Source of the DNA: Blautia sp.
GTDB taxonomy: Bacteria > Bacillota > Clostridia > Lachnospirales > Lachnospiraceae
NCBI GenBank assembly: GCA_017475035.1
Contig: JAFVGK010000087.1
Span: forward strand, 30,630 to 94,629
DNA: 64,000 bases
Direction of reading: 5' to 3'
This document shows, piece after piece, positions 51,728 to 61,105 of this stretch (the stretch's first letter is position 1; every line of letters starts with the position of its first letter). The translations under genes and the position numbers were made by a program. Below the pieces are notes generated by a model. That model saw nothing but the letters and a program-made list of their open reading frames with translations, did no database searches and was not told where the DNA came from.

Positions 51728-54658
51728 ATGAAGAGCAGAACCAGGCAAATAGGCGCAGCGGCCATATCAGTGGTTATGTCGGTTACAGGAATTCTCCCTC
51801 ATATGACAGCCGTTGCTTCCGCAGAAGAAGCAGTTTCATTTCCGGCTGCATATACGGCTGATCTGGTAATCCCGGAAGATGATGAAGATGTTGTTAACGA
51901 AAAAGTAGAAGCCCTGGTAAAGACCATGACTGCGGAAGAGAAATTCTCTTTCCTTGGCGGTTCCGGAACCGGAATGGAAGGAAATGCCGGAGCGCTTCCC
52001 GGAGTTCCCAGACTGGGAGTTCCGGAAGTAAAAATGTATGACGGCCCTGCCGGACTTCTCTATACAGAAGATACAACCAATCCTCCCCAGGAGCAGATGC
52101 TTGCGGCAACCTGGGACGAAGAAATGGCAAGGCTTTACGGCGAGGTGGTCAGCGAGGAGAATAAGGAGATCGGCGGCGGAATGATGCTGAGCGCGCAGCT
52201 GGATATCCAGAGGGTTCCGCAGTTCGGCAGAACAAAAGACCAGATGGGCGAAGATCCGTATCTGCTCTCCTCCCTGGCGGATGACCTTACAGAAGGAATG
52301 CAGTCTCAAGGTGGGATTGCGGTACTGAAGCACTTCGCTGCTTTTGCCCAGAATGCAAACCCCGGTTCCAATACAAATGTCGAGGTTTCTGAACAGGCGC
52401 TCCACGAAATCTATCTGCCCGGTTTTGAGTCTGCCGTCAAAGACGGCAATGCACTGGGCATCATGTCATCTTACAATAAACTGCACGGCACATTTGCCTC
52501 TGCTAATACATATCTCCTGCAGGATGTGCTGCGTGATATGTGGAAATATAGGTACTACACCATTACCGACTGGGGCGGAAATGACGGATATACTCTCAAT
52601 AAAGGAACCGAAATTGAGATGCCCATGCTTTCCAACAACAGCCAGGAGAGTATTGCACAGCTGGTAACTGACGGTTCTCTGACACAGGAAGAGGCTGATG
52701 CCCAGGTCGACGAAGCCCTTACAAGAATATTGAGAGCTTATGGCCATGCCGGGTATCTCACGCTGGTAGAAGTTGATGAGAATGGTATGGCAAAAGAGGA
52801 AGCCGGCCGTACAGATGTGATCAAAGTAGCGTCAGACCCGGATGCCTTGAAAGCACAGCACGCCAAAAGCGATGCCGCCGTACAGAAAATCGCCGAGGAA
52901 GGCGCCGTCCTGTTAAAAAATGAAAACGAAACACTGCCGTTGGATACAAAAGAAGGAAAAAAGGTTGCGGTGATTGGCATTACAGGCCTGAATCTGGCAT
53001 CCGGAATTGGCGGAGAGCGCTCCTATGGTACGATTGCAAGCATGACAAGCCCATATGAAGCCTTGACTGATCTTCTCGGAAACGAAACGGTACAAGGCGC
53101 GGTCTATGAGGATATCATCGGGGAAGTGATCCCCGCCGAGAGTCTTTTCACATCAGCTGACGGGGATGAGAACGGCGTCCTCAGGACTTATGGTACCGCA
53201 GGTTCAGAAGGAACTCCGATCGTGATGCAGGGCCAGACCTTTTACATGGGTGCAGTTGATCCGGTCGAGATGGAAGGCCATGAGATGGGTGAAGCTGCCG
53301 CAACGGATGAATTAATTTCCTTTACAACCGGAACCATTGATGGCAAGCCTAATAAAACCTATGTAAACAGCGACGATGGTACAGCTTTCCCGGCAGGCGA
53401 GCATTGTGCCTATACCTGGGAAACCTATCTTGAGGCCGGCGAGGACGGCGAATACGCCCTGATTTATGAGAGCATGGGTGGTTCAGGAAACATGAAGGTA
53501 TATGATACTGATGGAGAGACGGAACTCGGCAAGGTATCCGGTCCGACAGCCAATCAGGGAACCATGTATTATTCGAGCATCGTTCCAACCGAAACAGGCA
53601 TGAACGTAGCTGCCGTCCAGGTATCTTTAAAAGCAGGGGAACGCTACCGCATAGTAATCACCAGTGCACAGAACGTCAGCAATAAAGATATGCAGGTGCA
53701 GCTTGCATGGATTACTCCGTCCATGAAAGAAGAGAACAAGGCAAATGCACTGAAAGCAGCACAGGAATGTGATACCGTTGTGGTTTTCGCTTATGCAAAG
53801 GTTTCTGATCCCGGGATGGAGCAGAGTCAGACAAGTCTGAAGCTGGACGAGTCTCAGGAAAAGATGATCCTTTCTGTTGCCGAAGCAGCGCACGAAGCAG
53901 GAAACAAAGTGGCAGTGGTTCTGAATAATGACTCCGCAGTCGTCATGGAAAACTGGATCGAAGAAGCAGACGCAATTCTGGAAATGTACTACCCCGGACA
54001 GCGCGGAGGCGCAGCAACAGCAAATCTTCTGACGGGTAAGGTTAATCCCAGCGGCAAACTGGCATTCACAATTCCGAAAAGGGACGAAGAAACCATTCTG
54101 ACCTGTTCCGAGCAGGCGTGGACTGACTGGCTGACTGAAGACGAAGGCGGAAATACCACTACCTTCAGCGAAGGGATTATGACCGGCTATCGCTGGTATG
54201 ATGAAAATGGAATTGAACCGGAATTTGACTTTGGTTACGGTCTTTCCTACACGACATTTGAATACTCGGATCTGGAAGTGAAAGCAGCTGCGTCGGATGG
54301 AGAACAGGTCGGATATGATGTGACCTTTACGGTAACAAATACAGGTGAAGTGACAGGCAGTGAAGTGGCACAGGTTTATCTTGGCGAAGCACAGGTTCCT
54401 GAAGGCATCCAGTCCGCTAAAGTACAGCTCGCAGGCTTTGAGAAAATAAAAGATCTTGAACCCGGTTCCAGCAGGGAAGTTACGATTCATGTAAATGAAC
54501 GCTCGCTTTCCTATTGGAATGCAAATCAGGATGACCTTACAGAAAGGGAAGACGGAACAAAAGATAAATGGACTCTGGCACAGGGAAGCCGGACCATTTA
54601 TGTCGGATCGGCGTCAGATCAGCTGATGCTCAGCGCAGAGGCAGATGTTCAGCCATAA
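51728..54658 (+). CDS. Secreted glycoside hydrolase family 3 beta-glycosidase
   Basis: A 976-residue exported enzyme. The signal peptide ends near residue 31 (AVASA). The GH3 barrel contains GVPRLGVPEVKMYDGPAGL, IQRVPQFGRTKDQMGEDPYL, VLKHFAAFAQN and the nucleophile Asp in ITDWGGNDGY. The second (alpha/beta sandwich) domain has an insertion of ~150 residues around 450-650, which may be a PA14-like carbohydrate-binding module. GYRWYDENGIEPEFDFGYGLSYTTF and the fibronectin-like C-terminal domain follow. The target is probably beta-glucosides or xylosides. GGAGG precedes the ATG, and a terminator follows the gene. Confidence 0.9.
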   Translation: MKSRTRQIGAAAISVVMSVTGILPHMTAVASAEEAVSFPAAYTADLVIPEDDEDVVNEKVEALVKTMTAEEKFSFLGGSGTGMEGNAGALPGVPRLGVPEVKMYDGPAGLLYTEDTTNPPQEQMLAATWDEEMARLYGEVVSEENKEIGGGMMLSAQLDIQRVPQFGRTKDQMGEDPYLLSSLADDLTEGMQSQGGIAVLKHFAAFAQNANPGSNTNVEVSEQALHEIYLPGFESAVKDGNALGIMSSYNKLHGTFASANTYLLQDVLRDMWKYRYYTITDWGGNDGYTLNKGTEIEMPMLSNNSQESIAQLVTDGSLTQEEADAQVDEALTRILRAYGHAGYLTLVEVDENGMAKEEAGRTDVIKVASDPDALKAQHAKSDAAVQKIAEEGAVLLKNENETLPLDTKEGKKVAVIGITGLNLASGIGGERSYGTIASMTSPYEALTDLLGNETVQGAVYEDIIGEVIPAESLFTSADGDENGVLRTYGTAGSEGTPIVMQGQTFYMGAVDPVEMEGHEMGEAAATDELISFTTGTIDGKPNKTYVNSDDGTAFPAGEHCAYTWETYLEAGEDGEYALIYESMGGSGNMKVYDTDGETELGKVSGPTANQGTMYYSSIVPTETGMNVAAVQVSLKAGERYRIVITSAQNVSNKDMQVQLAWITPSMKEENKANALKAAQECDTVVVFAYAKVSDPGMEQSQTSLKLDESQEKMILSVAEAAHEAGNKVAVVLNNDSAVVMENWIEEADAILEMYYPGQRGGAATANLLTGKVNPSGKLAFTIPKRDEETILTCSEQAWTDWLTEDEGGNTTTFSEGIMTGYRWYDENGIEPEFDFGYGLSYTTFEYSDLEVKAAASDGEQVGYDVTFTVTNTGEVTGSEVAQVYLGEAQVPEGIQSAKVQLAGFEKIKDLEPGSSREVTIHVNERSLSYWNANQDDLTEREDGTKDKWTLAQGSRTIYVGSASDQLMLSAEADVQP

Positions 54659-54734
54659 CCGGACGAAAAACCAGTTCCGATCATAAGATATTTCCCGAAA
54701 GCAAAACCCGCATCACAGGAAAACGAAGGATAAC

Positions 54735-54770
54735 AGAAAGAAACCCGGCTTTTGAGCCGGGTTTCTTTCT
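54735..54770 (+). terminator. Terminator after the GH3 gene
   Basis: AGAAAGAAACCCGGCT and AGCCGGGTTTCTTTCT pair perfectly around TTTG; there is a T-rich run on both strands. Confidence 0.92.
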
Positions 54771-54909
54771 ATTCATTATGTTATCTGTCATCTGACAGTG
54801 ATTGCACTTCGCTGAGGAAAGAGGACACAGCTCCACTTTCCTCTCCTCTGACAGGATCAAAAAAACATATTCGTCGGAAACGCTGTAATGGCTGATGTTA
54901 AAATTTCAA

Positions 54910-56382
54910 TCACAGATTGATTCGGAACACGACCGGGTATTCCCCGTCTGTGTCTGTGACGCAGCAGATCCTGAGCCCATCCTGCCGATGGTCAAATACG
55001 GCTTTTTTCCTTTCTGACAGATATGTGATATCTTTGATTTCCGCGTTCAGGTTCCCCTGTTTTTTCGCAAAGCTTCTGATGAGATAGGTTCCGTCCGCAG
55101 ATGGGCGTAAAGCGATCGCGTAGATACAGCCATTTCCTGCAAAGAATCGATAATCCGACGCCGTGAACGCTTTAACCTTCGCGTCCTGGAATCCGCCTTC
55201 CACAATGTCCGTGGGGCCCTCGCCGAAAATCCGATAAGGCTTTGTATCGAAAAGAGCCTCCCCGTTCTTCTCCAGCCACATTCCGATCTCCGATAAGATG
55301 TGCATCTCCTCTTCTGTAAATGTGCCGTCTTCTTTCGGGCCGATATTTAAGAGCATGGTACCGTTTTTGGAATTGATGTCAATCAGGTCGCAAAGAATAT
55401 CTTTCGCTTCTTTATAGCGGTTATCAACCGTATGGCACCAGGAATTAAAGCACATTGCGGTATCGCTCTGCCATCGATAAGGCTTCTGCGACGCAAGCTG
55501 TCCTCTCTCAATATCCGGAACGGCAATTCCAAACGGGAAGGCATCATGCTTATAGTTGATTACAACCTGCCTTCCCCACTGCGCAGCCCTGTTGTAATAA
55601 TATGCCGCAAGTTTTTTCAGATACGGACGCAGCTCCACACGCTGAATCCACCAGTCAAAATACAGGATTGCCGGCCGGAGACGGTCTATGATCTCACAGG
55701 TGCGGACGAGCCAGTCCTGCATGAATTCCTCTGATGGAGAACACGGTCCGTCAATCGCGTCAAAATCTTCCGGTCCTCTTTCAGATGGCCAGTAAAGATC
55801 CCCTCTCTTAAACGTGCCTTTGATATCGCTGTCAAAATCCCTTCCCCCTCCCAGGAAAAAATAATGTTCAATCCTGTGAGAAGATACCCCAAAGATCATT
55901 CCCTTCGCTTCCGCGCTTTTTTTCAGAAGACCGACAATATCTTTTCCCGGTCCCATATCCTTCGCATTGTAGGAAGACAATTCGCTTTCATACATCTGAA
56001 AACCGTCATGATGCTCTGCCACGGGAATCACATACTGTGCGCCGGACTTCTGAAAGATCTCCATCCATCTGTCGGCATCAAAATTTTCAGCATGAAACAT
56101 CGGAATAAAATTTTTCAGTCCGAACTCTGAATGAGCTCCATATGTTTCAAGATGATGCTGATAAGCCCTGCTTCCCTTTATGTACATCATACGAGGGTAC
56201 CATTCGCTGTCGAAAGCCGGAACAGAAAACAGACCGTAGTGAATAAAGATTCCGAATCTCAGTTTCCTGTACCACTCCGGTACTTCATATGCGGATAAAG
56301 ACTTCCAATCATCCTGAAACGGGCCAAGGTCGATGACCTGTTGGATCCTGTCCAGCTTTTCTGTCAGATCATAGTTTTTCAT
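54910..56382 (-). CDS. Glycoside hydrolase family 29 alpha-L-fucosidase
   Basis: A 490-residue GH29 enzyme that releases L-fucose, for example from mucin or milk glycans. WYRKLRFGIFIHYGLFSVPA and AEHHDGFQMYESELSSYNA are family signatures. The nucleophile is the Asp in PAILYFDWWI; NGTMLLNIGPKEDGTF closes the barrel and a small C-terminal sandwich follows. There is no signal peptide, so it may work on imported fucosylated oligosaccharides. It is monocistronic; no fucose catabolic genes are in the window. Confidence 0.92.
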   Translation of the reverse strand: MKNYDLTEKLDRIQQVIDLGPFQDDWKSLSAYEVPEWYRKLRFGIFIHYGLFSVPAFDSEWYPRMMYIKGSRAYQHHLETYGAHSEFGLKNFIPMFHAENFDADRWMEIFQKSGAQYVIPVAEHHDGFQMYESELSSYNAKDMGPGKDIVGLLKKSAEAKGMIFGVSSHRIEHYFFLGGGRDFDSDIKGTFKRGDLYWPSERGPEDFDAIDGPCSPSEEFMQDWLVRTCEIIDRLRPAILYFDWWIQRVELRPYLKKLAAYYYNRAAQWGRQVVINYKHDAFPFGIAVPDIERGQLASQKPYRWQSDTAMCFNSWCHTVDNRYKEAKDILCDLIDINSKNGTMLLNIGPKEDGTFTEEEMHILSEIGMWLEKNGEALFDTKPYRIFGEGPTDIVEGGFQDAKVKAFTASDYRFFAGNGCIYAIALRPSADGTYLIRSFAKKQGNLNAEIKDITYLSERKKAVFDHRQDGLRICCVTDTDGEYPVVFRINL

Positions 56383-56568
56383 AATACTTTCTTTCTCCTG
56401 TAATGCTCATTGCCGCTTCTTCACGCAGTATCCTGTCTCCGGCCTGATATCCTTTTACTGTTTTCACTGTTTTACCCGGCAGCTTAACGTCTGCCGATCC
56501 GCTCAACGTATGGTTTTTAATCATATCACATATCTATGGACATTTCTACTCTCCGCTCTGCAGATATT

Positions 56569-56592
56569 AAAAAGCGCTCCCGAAGGAGCGCC
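56569..56592 (-). terminator. UUCG-loop terminator of the second leader-peptide gene
   Basis: On the minus strand GGCGCTCC, TTCG, GGAGCGC and TTTTT form a tight, textbook hairpin. A GGGCCTGAGGCCC TTTTT hairpin at about 56,620 faces the other way. Confidence 0.88.
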
Positions 56593-56670
56593 TGGCAATT
56601 GGTTTTGTATAGATCCGGGCCTGAGGCCCTTTTTCATTTTATCACGTCAGCAAAAGCTTCAACCGTTTCA

Positions 56671-56910
56671 TCAGCTATACGGATTAAAGTTTACGTCAAG
56701 CTTGCGGCCGAATCTACTCTCATATTCCGCCTCAGAAATGACTTCTTTGCTTTGTTTGGTCATATGCGCGCCGTAAAGCGCTCCTCCCTCTGACTGTGCA
56801 ATTACATGGATGCAGCCCAGCTCGTCTACCGTATAGTATTGTCCATCGTTGCCGGCTACCACAATACCACCAGAAATTTTTTCAACTTCTTCATTACTGA
56901 TTTTTTCCAT
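56671..56910 (-). CDS. Double-glycine leader peptide, second copy type
   Basis: A 79-residue peptide. MEKISNEEVEKISGG is a leader of the GG type, followed by IVVAGNDGQYYTVDELGC. The mature part holds one Cys and ends GRKLDVNFNPYS. It resembles neither lantibiotic nor class II bacteriocin cores that I know. GGAG lies upstream, a strong terminator downstream. No transporter is adjacent; the leader resembles that of the 34,588 peptide in the ExVxxISGG/ELSNVAGG pattern, so both may use one exporter elsewhere. Confidence 0.65.
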   Translation of the reverse strand: MEKISNEEVEKISGGIVVAGNDGQYYTVDELGCIHVIAQSEGGALYGAHMTKQSKEVISEAEYESRFGRKLDVNFNPYS

Positions 56911-57056
56911 TTTTATACTCCTTTATTGAACCATAATGGTTTTTGTTTTTTGTTCTTTCATGATAATATACGCAGAAAGAAATAATTATCCACACAAAAA
57001 TTTACAGAAGTACGGGCCAAATCACAGATCCATCGGATCGCGGATTATCTCCCGAT

Positions 57057-57187
57057 TATGGTTTATCTTATTTTAATGGATTTTCTTAGAATAATAGTTT
57101 TTCCCATCATAATGGTTTTTTCTATTATAATGGTTTTATCTCATAATAATGCTTTTTCTGATTCCAATAGCTTTTCTCATGATAATG
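57057..57187 (+). repeat. Degenerate 18-19-bp tandem repeat, about seven units
   Basis: Units like ATGGTTTTTTCTATTATA, ATAGTTTTTCCCATCATA and ATGGTTTTATCTCATAAT follow one another without a gap. The array is AT-rich and would read MVFSIIMVLSHNN in one frame; I take it as non-coding. Together with C3 it fills the 550-base gap between the second leader peptide and the kinase. Confidence 0.75.
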
Positions 57188-57364
57188 GATCATATGGAGA
57201 TCACGGATCACCAATTGGAGCATCTGCAGAATACAATGAATATTCAGGTTTTTCACGATATGTCCCGGAAATAACAAATACAAATTATTCACATAGATGC
57301 AGTTTAGATCCTGATGTGTTATAATCATCTAAGCAGACTTAAATAACGTCTTCATGTGGAGATG

Positions 57365-57458
57365 GATTTTTTTCTTCGACAGCCCGATTGCCGAAGCAGC
57401 AAAATCGTCATCCGAAGACATTGAGTCAACACACAAAACTGCGTTATGGGAGGAGCAG
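57365..57458 (+). promoter_or_regulatory. Leader repeat family C, copy C3
   Basis: The hairpin from GATTTTTTTCTTCGACAG and ATTGCCGAAGCAGCAAAATC is weaker than in C1. CATCCGAAGACATTGAGTCA, CACACAAAACTGCGTT and GGGAGG follow, giving the ribosome site of the 57,461 gene. Confidence 0.65.
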
Positions 57459-57460
57459 TT

Positions 57461-58867
57461 ATGAAGGAAGGAAAAGAGTCCCGGCTCAGAAGCGTAATCA
57501 AATTTATAGGAGCAAAAAGCGCGGATGCCGCGCTGCTCGTGTTTTTACTGACGATCGCGGCGACATGCGCAGGAGGATACAGGCTCTATGATGCCACAAA
57601 ACAGAATATCAGACTCCAGGGAAAGGTGAATGCCGTTAAGGCTGCGAAGGAGTTTGACGGGTATCTTCTTGTGCGCAAAAGTACCGTGATCCTTTCGGGA
57701 AATGTCGTGGACGAAATGATCAGGCAGGGCAGGCCGAACAGCGAGATCCTGGAATACATGTCCTCCGAGTCCCTCAGCATAAAAAAATCCATCGACAAGG
57801 ATTACACCGGCCTGTATGGCTGGATTAACGGTGAATATCTGGACGGAGACGGATGGGTGCCGGATGAAGATTATGTTCCCACAGAACGTCCATGGTACCT
57901 TGAAACCATCGGAGACGACAGCGCTATTACCTTCGTCAAGCCCTACCTTGACGCACAGACCAATACGATTCTGACTACAGTGGCAAGGAAGCTTTCCGAC
58001 GGAAAGAGTGTCATCGCGCTTGACATCACGCTCGCGCGCATTCAGGAAATCACAGAAGAGATCGCGGAGCATACCGCGGGAAGCTATGGACTTGTATTGG
58101 ACGACAAAGGTCAGGTCATTGCGCATTCCGATCCTCCCGGCGTAATCACCTTTACCATCGAAGAGACGAAGCAGAACGAAGGCAAAGCCACCCTTCGCTT
58201 TTCGATGAAGGATACCGGAATCGGCATGGACAGGGAATTCATCCCGAAGCTGTTTGAGGCTTTTTCCCAGGAAGACACTGACAATACCTCCCGATACGGC
58301 GGCAGCGGGCTCGGCATGGCGATCTCCAAACGCTTCATTGAGATGATGGGTGGTGACATCAAAGTTGAGAGCGAAAAGGGCGTTGGGTCCACCTTCCTTG
58401 TGACCGTCACGCTGGGACTGGTTTCCGCCTCGGATCTGCCGGCAAAGGATGCAGAAGTTCAGGAGGAGGACGTTTCCGATCTTGTCGGCCTGCATCTTCT
58501 GATCGCAGAGGATCAGGAATTGAATGCGGAGATTCTGGCTGATCTGGTTGAAATGGAGGGTATGTCCTCCGAATGGGCCGGAAACGGGCAGCAGGCGGTC
58601 GAAATGTTCAGGCAAAATGAGCCCGGGCACTTTGACATGATCCTGATGGATATGCGCATGCCCGTCATGGACGGGCTGACCGCGACGAGACAGATTCGCT
58701 CTCTCAGACGCCCGGACGCCGCTTCAATTCCAATCATCGCCTTTTCCGCTAACGCATTTGAAGAAGATGTGAACCAATGTCTCCGTGCAGGTATGAACGC
58801 ACATTTCTCCAAGCCCGTGGATATCGGACTGCTTAAGAAATGTCTCATGAAATACAGGGAAATTTAG
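57461..58867 (+). pseudogene. Hybrid histidine kinase with an in-frame deletion of the dimerisation/H-box and N-box regions
   Basis: A 468-residue reading frame made from parts of a membrane hybrid kinase. The N-terminal helix (~20-40) and a Cache-like sensor (WVPDEDYVPTERPWYLETIG, LDITLARIQEITEEI) run to GQVIAHSDPP. The sequence then jumps into the ATPase domain at GVITFTIEETKQ, so the second membrane helix, the H-box and the N-box are missing. The G1 and G2 boxes (KDTGIGM, GGSGLGMAISKRF) and a complete receiver with phospho-Asp in ILMDMRMPVMDG follow. It cannot autophosphorylate. The junction is near 58,131-58,150. It may still be expressed from leader C3 as an inactive or dominant protein. 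Confidence 0.75.
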
Positions 58868-58899
58868 GATAGCCGCGAAAATAAATGGAACAAGTCTCA
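58863..58899 (+). repeat. Partial copy of MITE-like family D
   Basis: TTTAGGATAGCCGCGAAAAT and the next 17 bases match the left end of the 6,252 element with one difference. It overlaps the stop codon of the truncated kinase. Confidence 0.75.
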
Positions 58900-58903
58900 A
58901 AAG

Positions 58904-58956
58904 AAGGGTTTCCGTCACCAGGAGCGCAGCGCCTCCGGGGACGGAAACCCTTTGAT
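58904..58956 (+). terminator. Terminator after the truncated kinase
   Basis: AAGGGTTTCCGTC and GACGGAAACCCTT pair, with an inner GGAG/CTCC stem, followed by TGATTT. Confidence 0.8.
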
Positions 58957-59026
58957 TTCAGATTCTGCGGGATCTTCATCCTGCTCTCCGGATCAGGATA
59001 TAGGGGACTCCCAGGAGACTCTCCTG

Positions 59027-59698
59027 TCAGCCCGGGATGATTTTAGCATTCACACATCGCTCGGTAATAAAGGTCCAGACAAAGTCATACGTTCCATCCG
59101 GAACATAAACCATCAGATATTGCAGGAAAGTATTCACCCATATCAGATTCTCTTTTCTTTTTCCTTTGACCGATCTTACTTTCAGGAACTCTGCATTATA
59201 AGAATTCGGTCTCATCGCCATACCGGTTCCCGAAATTACTCCCCCGGCATTTCCTCCCGCGGCACTCACTGCCGCTGAAGCAGCTGCTATCGTACTTGTA
59301 ATCTGAGCCTGGTCTGTTGTCTGGGAAAATGTGAGTCCCTTATCGTTCATTTCATAAATCAGCATATAGCTGCCGTGAAAAAGCTTATTGATCAGCCAGA
59401 ACGAAAACAGAACAATCACGATCACAGTGGCAAAGACAAGGCCCAAAATCCCAAGCAGCCAGAGAATATCACCCGATCCTCTCGTCAATACGAGCATGGT
59501 AATAACAATCAGCGCATAGATAAGCGCAATGATTTTCATCACAAATTTCATGATGGATAGATTTTGAAGCATTTTCATACAGTAAATCCAGTCATAAGTG
59601 CCATCCTCTTCCCGAAACACGACATTAAGTCCCAGTGCTCTTGCCTCTTCAGATGTCAATGACCCAAAATCGAGGCTATCGATGTTTTTGACTTCCAT
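59027..59698 (-). CDS. Hypothetical membrane protein with two helices
   Basis: A 223-residue protein without a recognised family. Two transmembrane helices lie at ~53-74 and ~80-104. A Ser/Ala/Gly-rich stretch (~130-160: TSTIAAASAAVSAAGGNAGG) divides two folded soluble parts, the last with KVRSVKGKRKENLIWVNTFL. Such layouts occur in PH-like or YcxB-like membrane proteins, but the evidence is thin. It is monocistronic between the truncated kinase and a family A repeat. Confidence 0.6.
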   Translation of the reverse strand: MEVKNIDSLDFGSLTSEEARALGLNVVFREEDGTYDWIYCMKMLQNLSIMKFVMKIIALIYALIVITMLVLTRGSGDILWLLGILGLVFATVIVIVLFSFWLINKLFHGSYMLIYEMNDKGLTFSQTTDQAQITSTIAAASAAVSAAGGNAGGVISGTGMAMRPNSYNAEFLKVRSVKGKRKENLIWVNTFLQYLMVYVPDGTYDFVWTFITERCVNAKIIPG

Positions 59699-59725
59699 AT
59701 CAGCTTATCCTCCGTTGTCTCATTT

Positions 59726-59785
59726 TATGTTTGCATCGGCAAAAGCCCGATTTTGCGAGTCGCTTCGAAGCAAAGCTTCCCCGCC
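59726..59785. repeat. Dispersed repeat family A, partial copy A10
   Basis: TTGCATCGGCAAAAGCCCGA and GAGTCGCTTCGAAGCAAAGCT match the right part of A1. The flanking ~200 bases hold no gene. Confidence 0.55.
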
Positions 59786-59908
59786 CTTTACAAATCCCCG
59801 ATTCAACCCGCTTTCACAAAATAAAGCGCCTGTCGAGTATGCCCGGCTCTATCAGAAGACTGTCTCTGCCGCTGCTTTTAACCAGGATGTTTTCAGCACT
59901 CACGCCGG

Positions 59909-61105
59909 CTATTGAAGAAATCCGGAAAGGTCGATCTGTGTCCACCCTGAACCGCCGATCACACGCAGCCAGAGCATATTTGTTTCCGGAACCATTGCCA
60001 TCTGGAAAACAGTCAGTTCGTTCATCGCTCCGCCGTCCTTCACCGCAGTTTCAACGATCTCAAGCATTTTCCTGTCATCGATTTTTCCCCTGGCGGCTTC
60101 ACACAGCGCAATCAGATTGCTGCGACGTGTCAGGCTTTCCCATGACGAAGCGTCAGAAGGCGTCGCAAAAAGCCATTCCGGGTTTACAAAATGATTGGTT
60201 GAAACCAGCAAGCCGTCCGGCAGATCAGATCCGCCGCGCTTTACGCCGACCGGGCACCATTCGTAAGAACGAGCTTCCTGCCTGTCCGCCACATTGATAA
60301 TATAGGAAGAGCTGCAGTTTACTGTATTGAAAAACAGTTCCCAGTCTTCCAGATCATCTATCTCAAACAGCGCAGAGAACAGCATGGTGGTACCGGTAAT
60401 CCTGCTGTCCGGCGACTTGATATTTGCAGATGGCTTTCCATTGTTCAGTTCCATGAAAATGCCTTTTTCGTTGAATCCATTCACCGCATAGATTTCCCCT
60501 GCGTATCCGATGGTCGCAGCCGCCAATGAGCCATCTGACGGGTGATAGACCGTGACAGCCACATCATCCTTCAGAAGTGCAAAGGCTTCGGAATAATCAT
60601 AATTCCTGCCAAGAATCAGCGGTCCTTCTGCATATTCGCCCCAACAGAACACCGCGCTGCATTTCGGGAGACCGCCGATGCGTTCCACCGCATTCACAGC
60701 CTGAAGCTGTTCTACAGTCAGCCCGGAGGTTTCTGAAGCGCCTCTCATGAACTCACTGATCCGATAGGGGGTTTGCGCGGTCTGAACCGAGACGATACTC
60801 TCCGTTTTTTTCGCATTCCCCAGGCTGTACTCAATAATGGTTTCCACAAACAGGTAAAGCTCGGACAGTTCATCTTTCATCAGAAAACCATACTGGCGCC
60901 CCATCTCATACCAGGTGCCATACAGGCTGACGACACTGATTCCGTTCAGGCTCGTTTTTGAACCCTGTTCAAAAACCAGATCCGGATTGCCCGCAGCGAG
61001 AACCTGCCCGGAGTCTATGGCGCTCTCTTCCGCAGCTGAAATACAGGTCAGCGGCATCATGGCGCACATCAACAGACAGATTATGATGGTTCTCCAGTGT
61101 TTCAT
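59909..61105 (-). CDS. Exported C45-type Ntn hydrolase (acyl-transferase/amidohydrolase-like)
   Basis: A 398-residue exported protein. The signal peptide is at residues ~1-24. A leading region (LYGTWYEMGRQYGFLMKDEL) is followed by KCSAVFCWGEYAEGPLILGRNYDYSE, the pattern of the peptidase C45/linear-amide hydrolase fold in which an internal Cys is exposed as nucleophile by self-cleavage (the candidate is the Cys of PKCSAV). GFNEKGIFMELNNGKP is the second motif. Related enzymes cut penicillin-like or N-acyl amides; the substrate here is unknown. It is monocistronic. Confidence 0.78.
   Translation of the reverse strand: MKHWRTIIICLLMCAMMPLTCISAAEESAIDSGQVLAAGNPDLVFEQGSKTSLNGISVVSLYGTWYEMGRQYGFLMKDELSELYLFVETIIEYSLGNAKKTESIVSVQTAQTPYRISEFMRGASETSGLTVEQLQAVNAVERIGGLPKCSAVFCWGEYAEGPLILGRNYDYSEAFALLKDDVAVTVYHPSDGSLAAATIGYAGEIYAVNGFNEKGIFMELNNGKPSANIKSPDSRITGTTMLFSALFEIDDLEDWELFFNTVNCSSSYIINVADRQEARSYEWCPVGVKRGGSDLPDGLLVSTNHFVNPEWLFATPSDASSWESLTRRSNLIALCEAARGKIDDRKMLEIVETAVKDGGAMNELTVFQMAMVPETNMLWLRVIGGSGWTQIDLSGFLQ

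Noticed and set aside
54910-56382. Secreted form of the fucosidase
   Set aside because: The N-terminus MKNYDLTEKLDRIQQ is polar and shows no signal peptide, and no better start lies upstream.
57058-57324. A plus-strand ORF of 88 codons with an MVFSII repeat
   Set aside because: The peptide repeat merely follows from the 18-19-bp DNA tandem array; no ribosome site is present.
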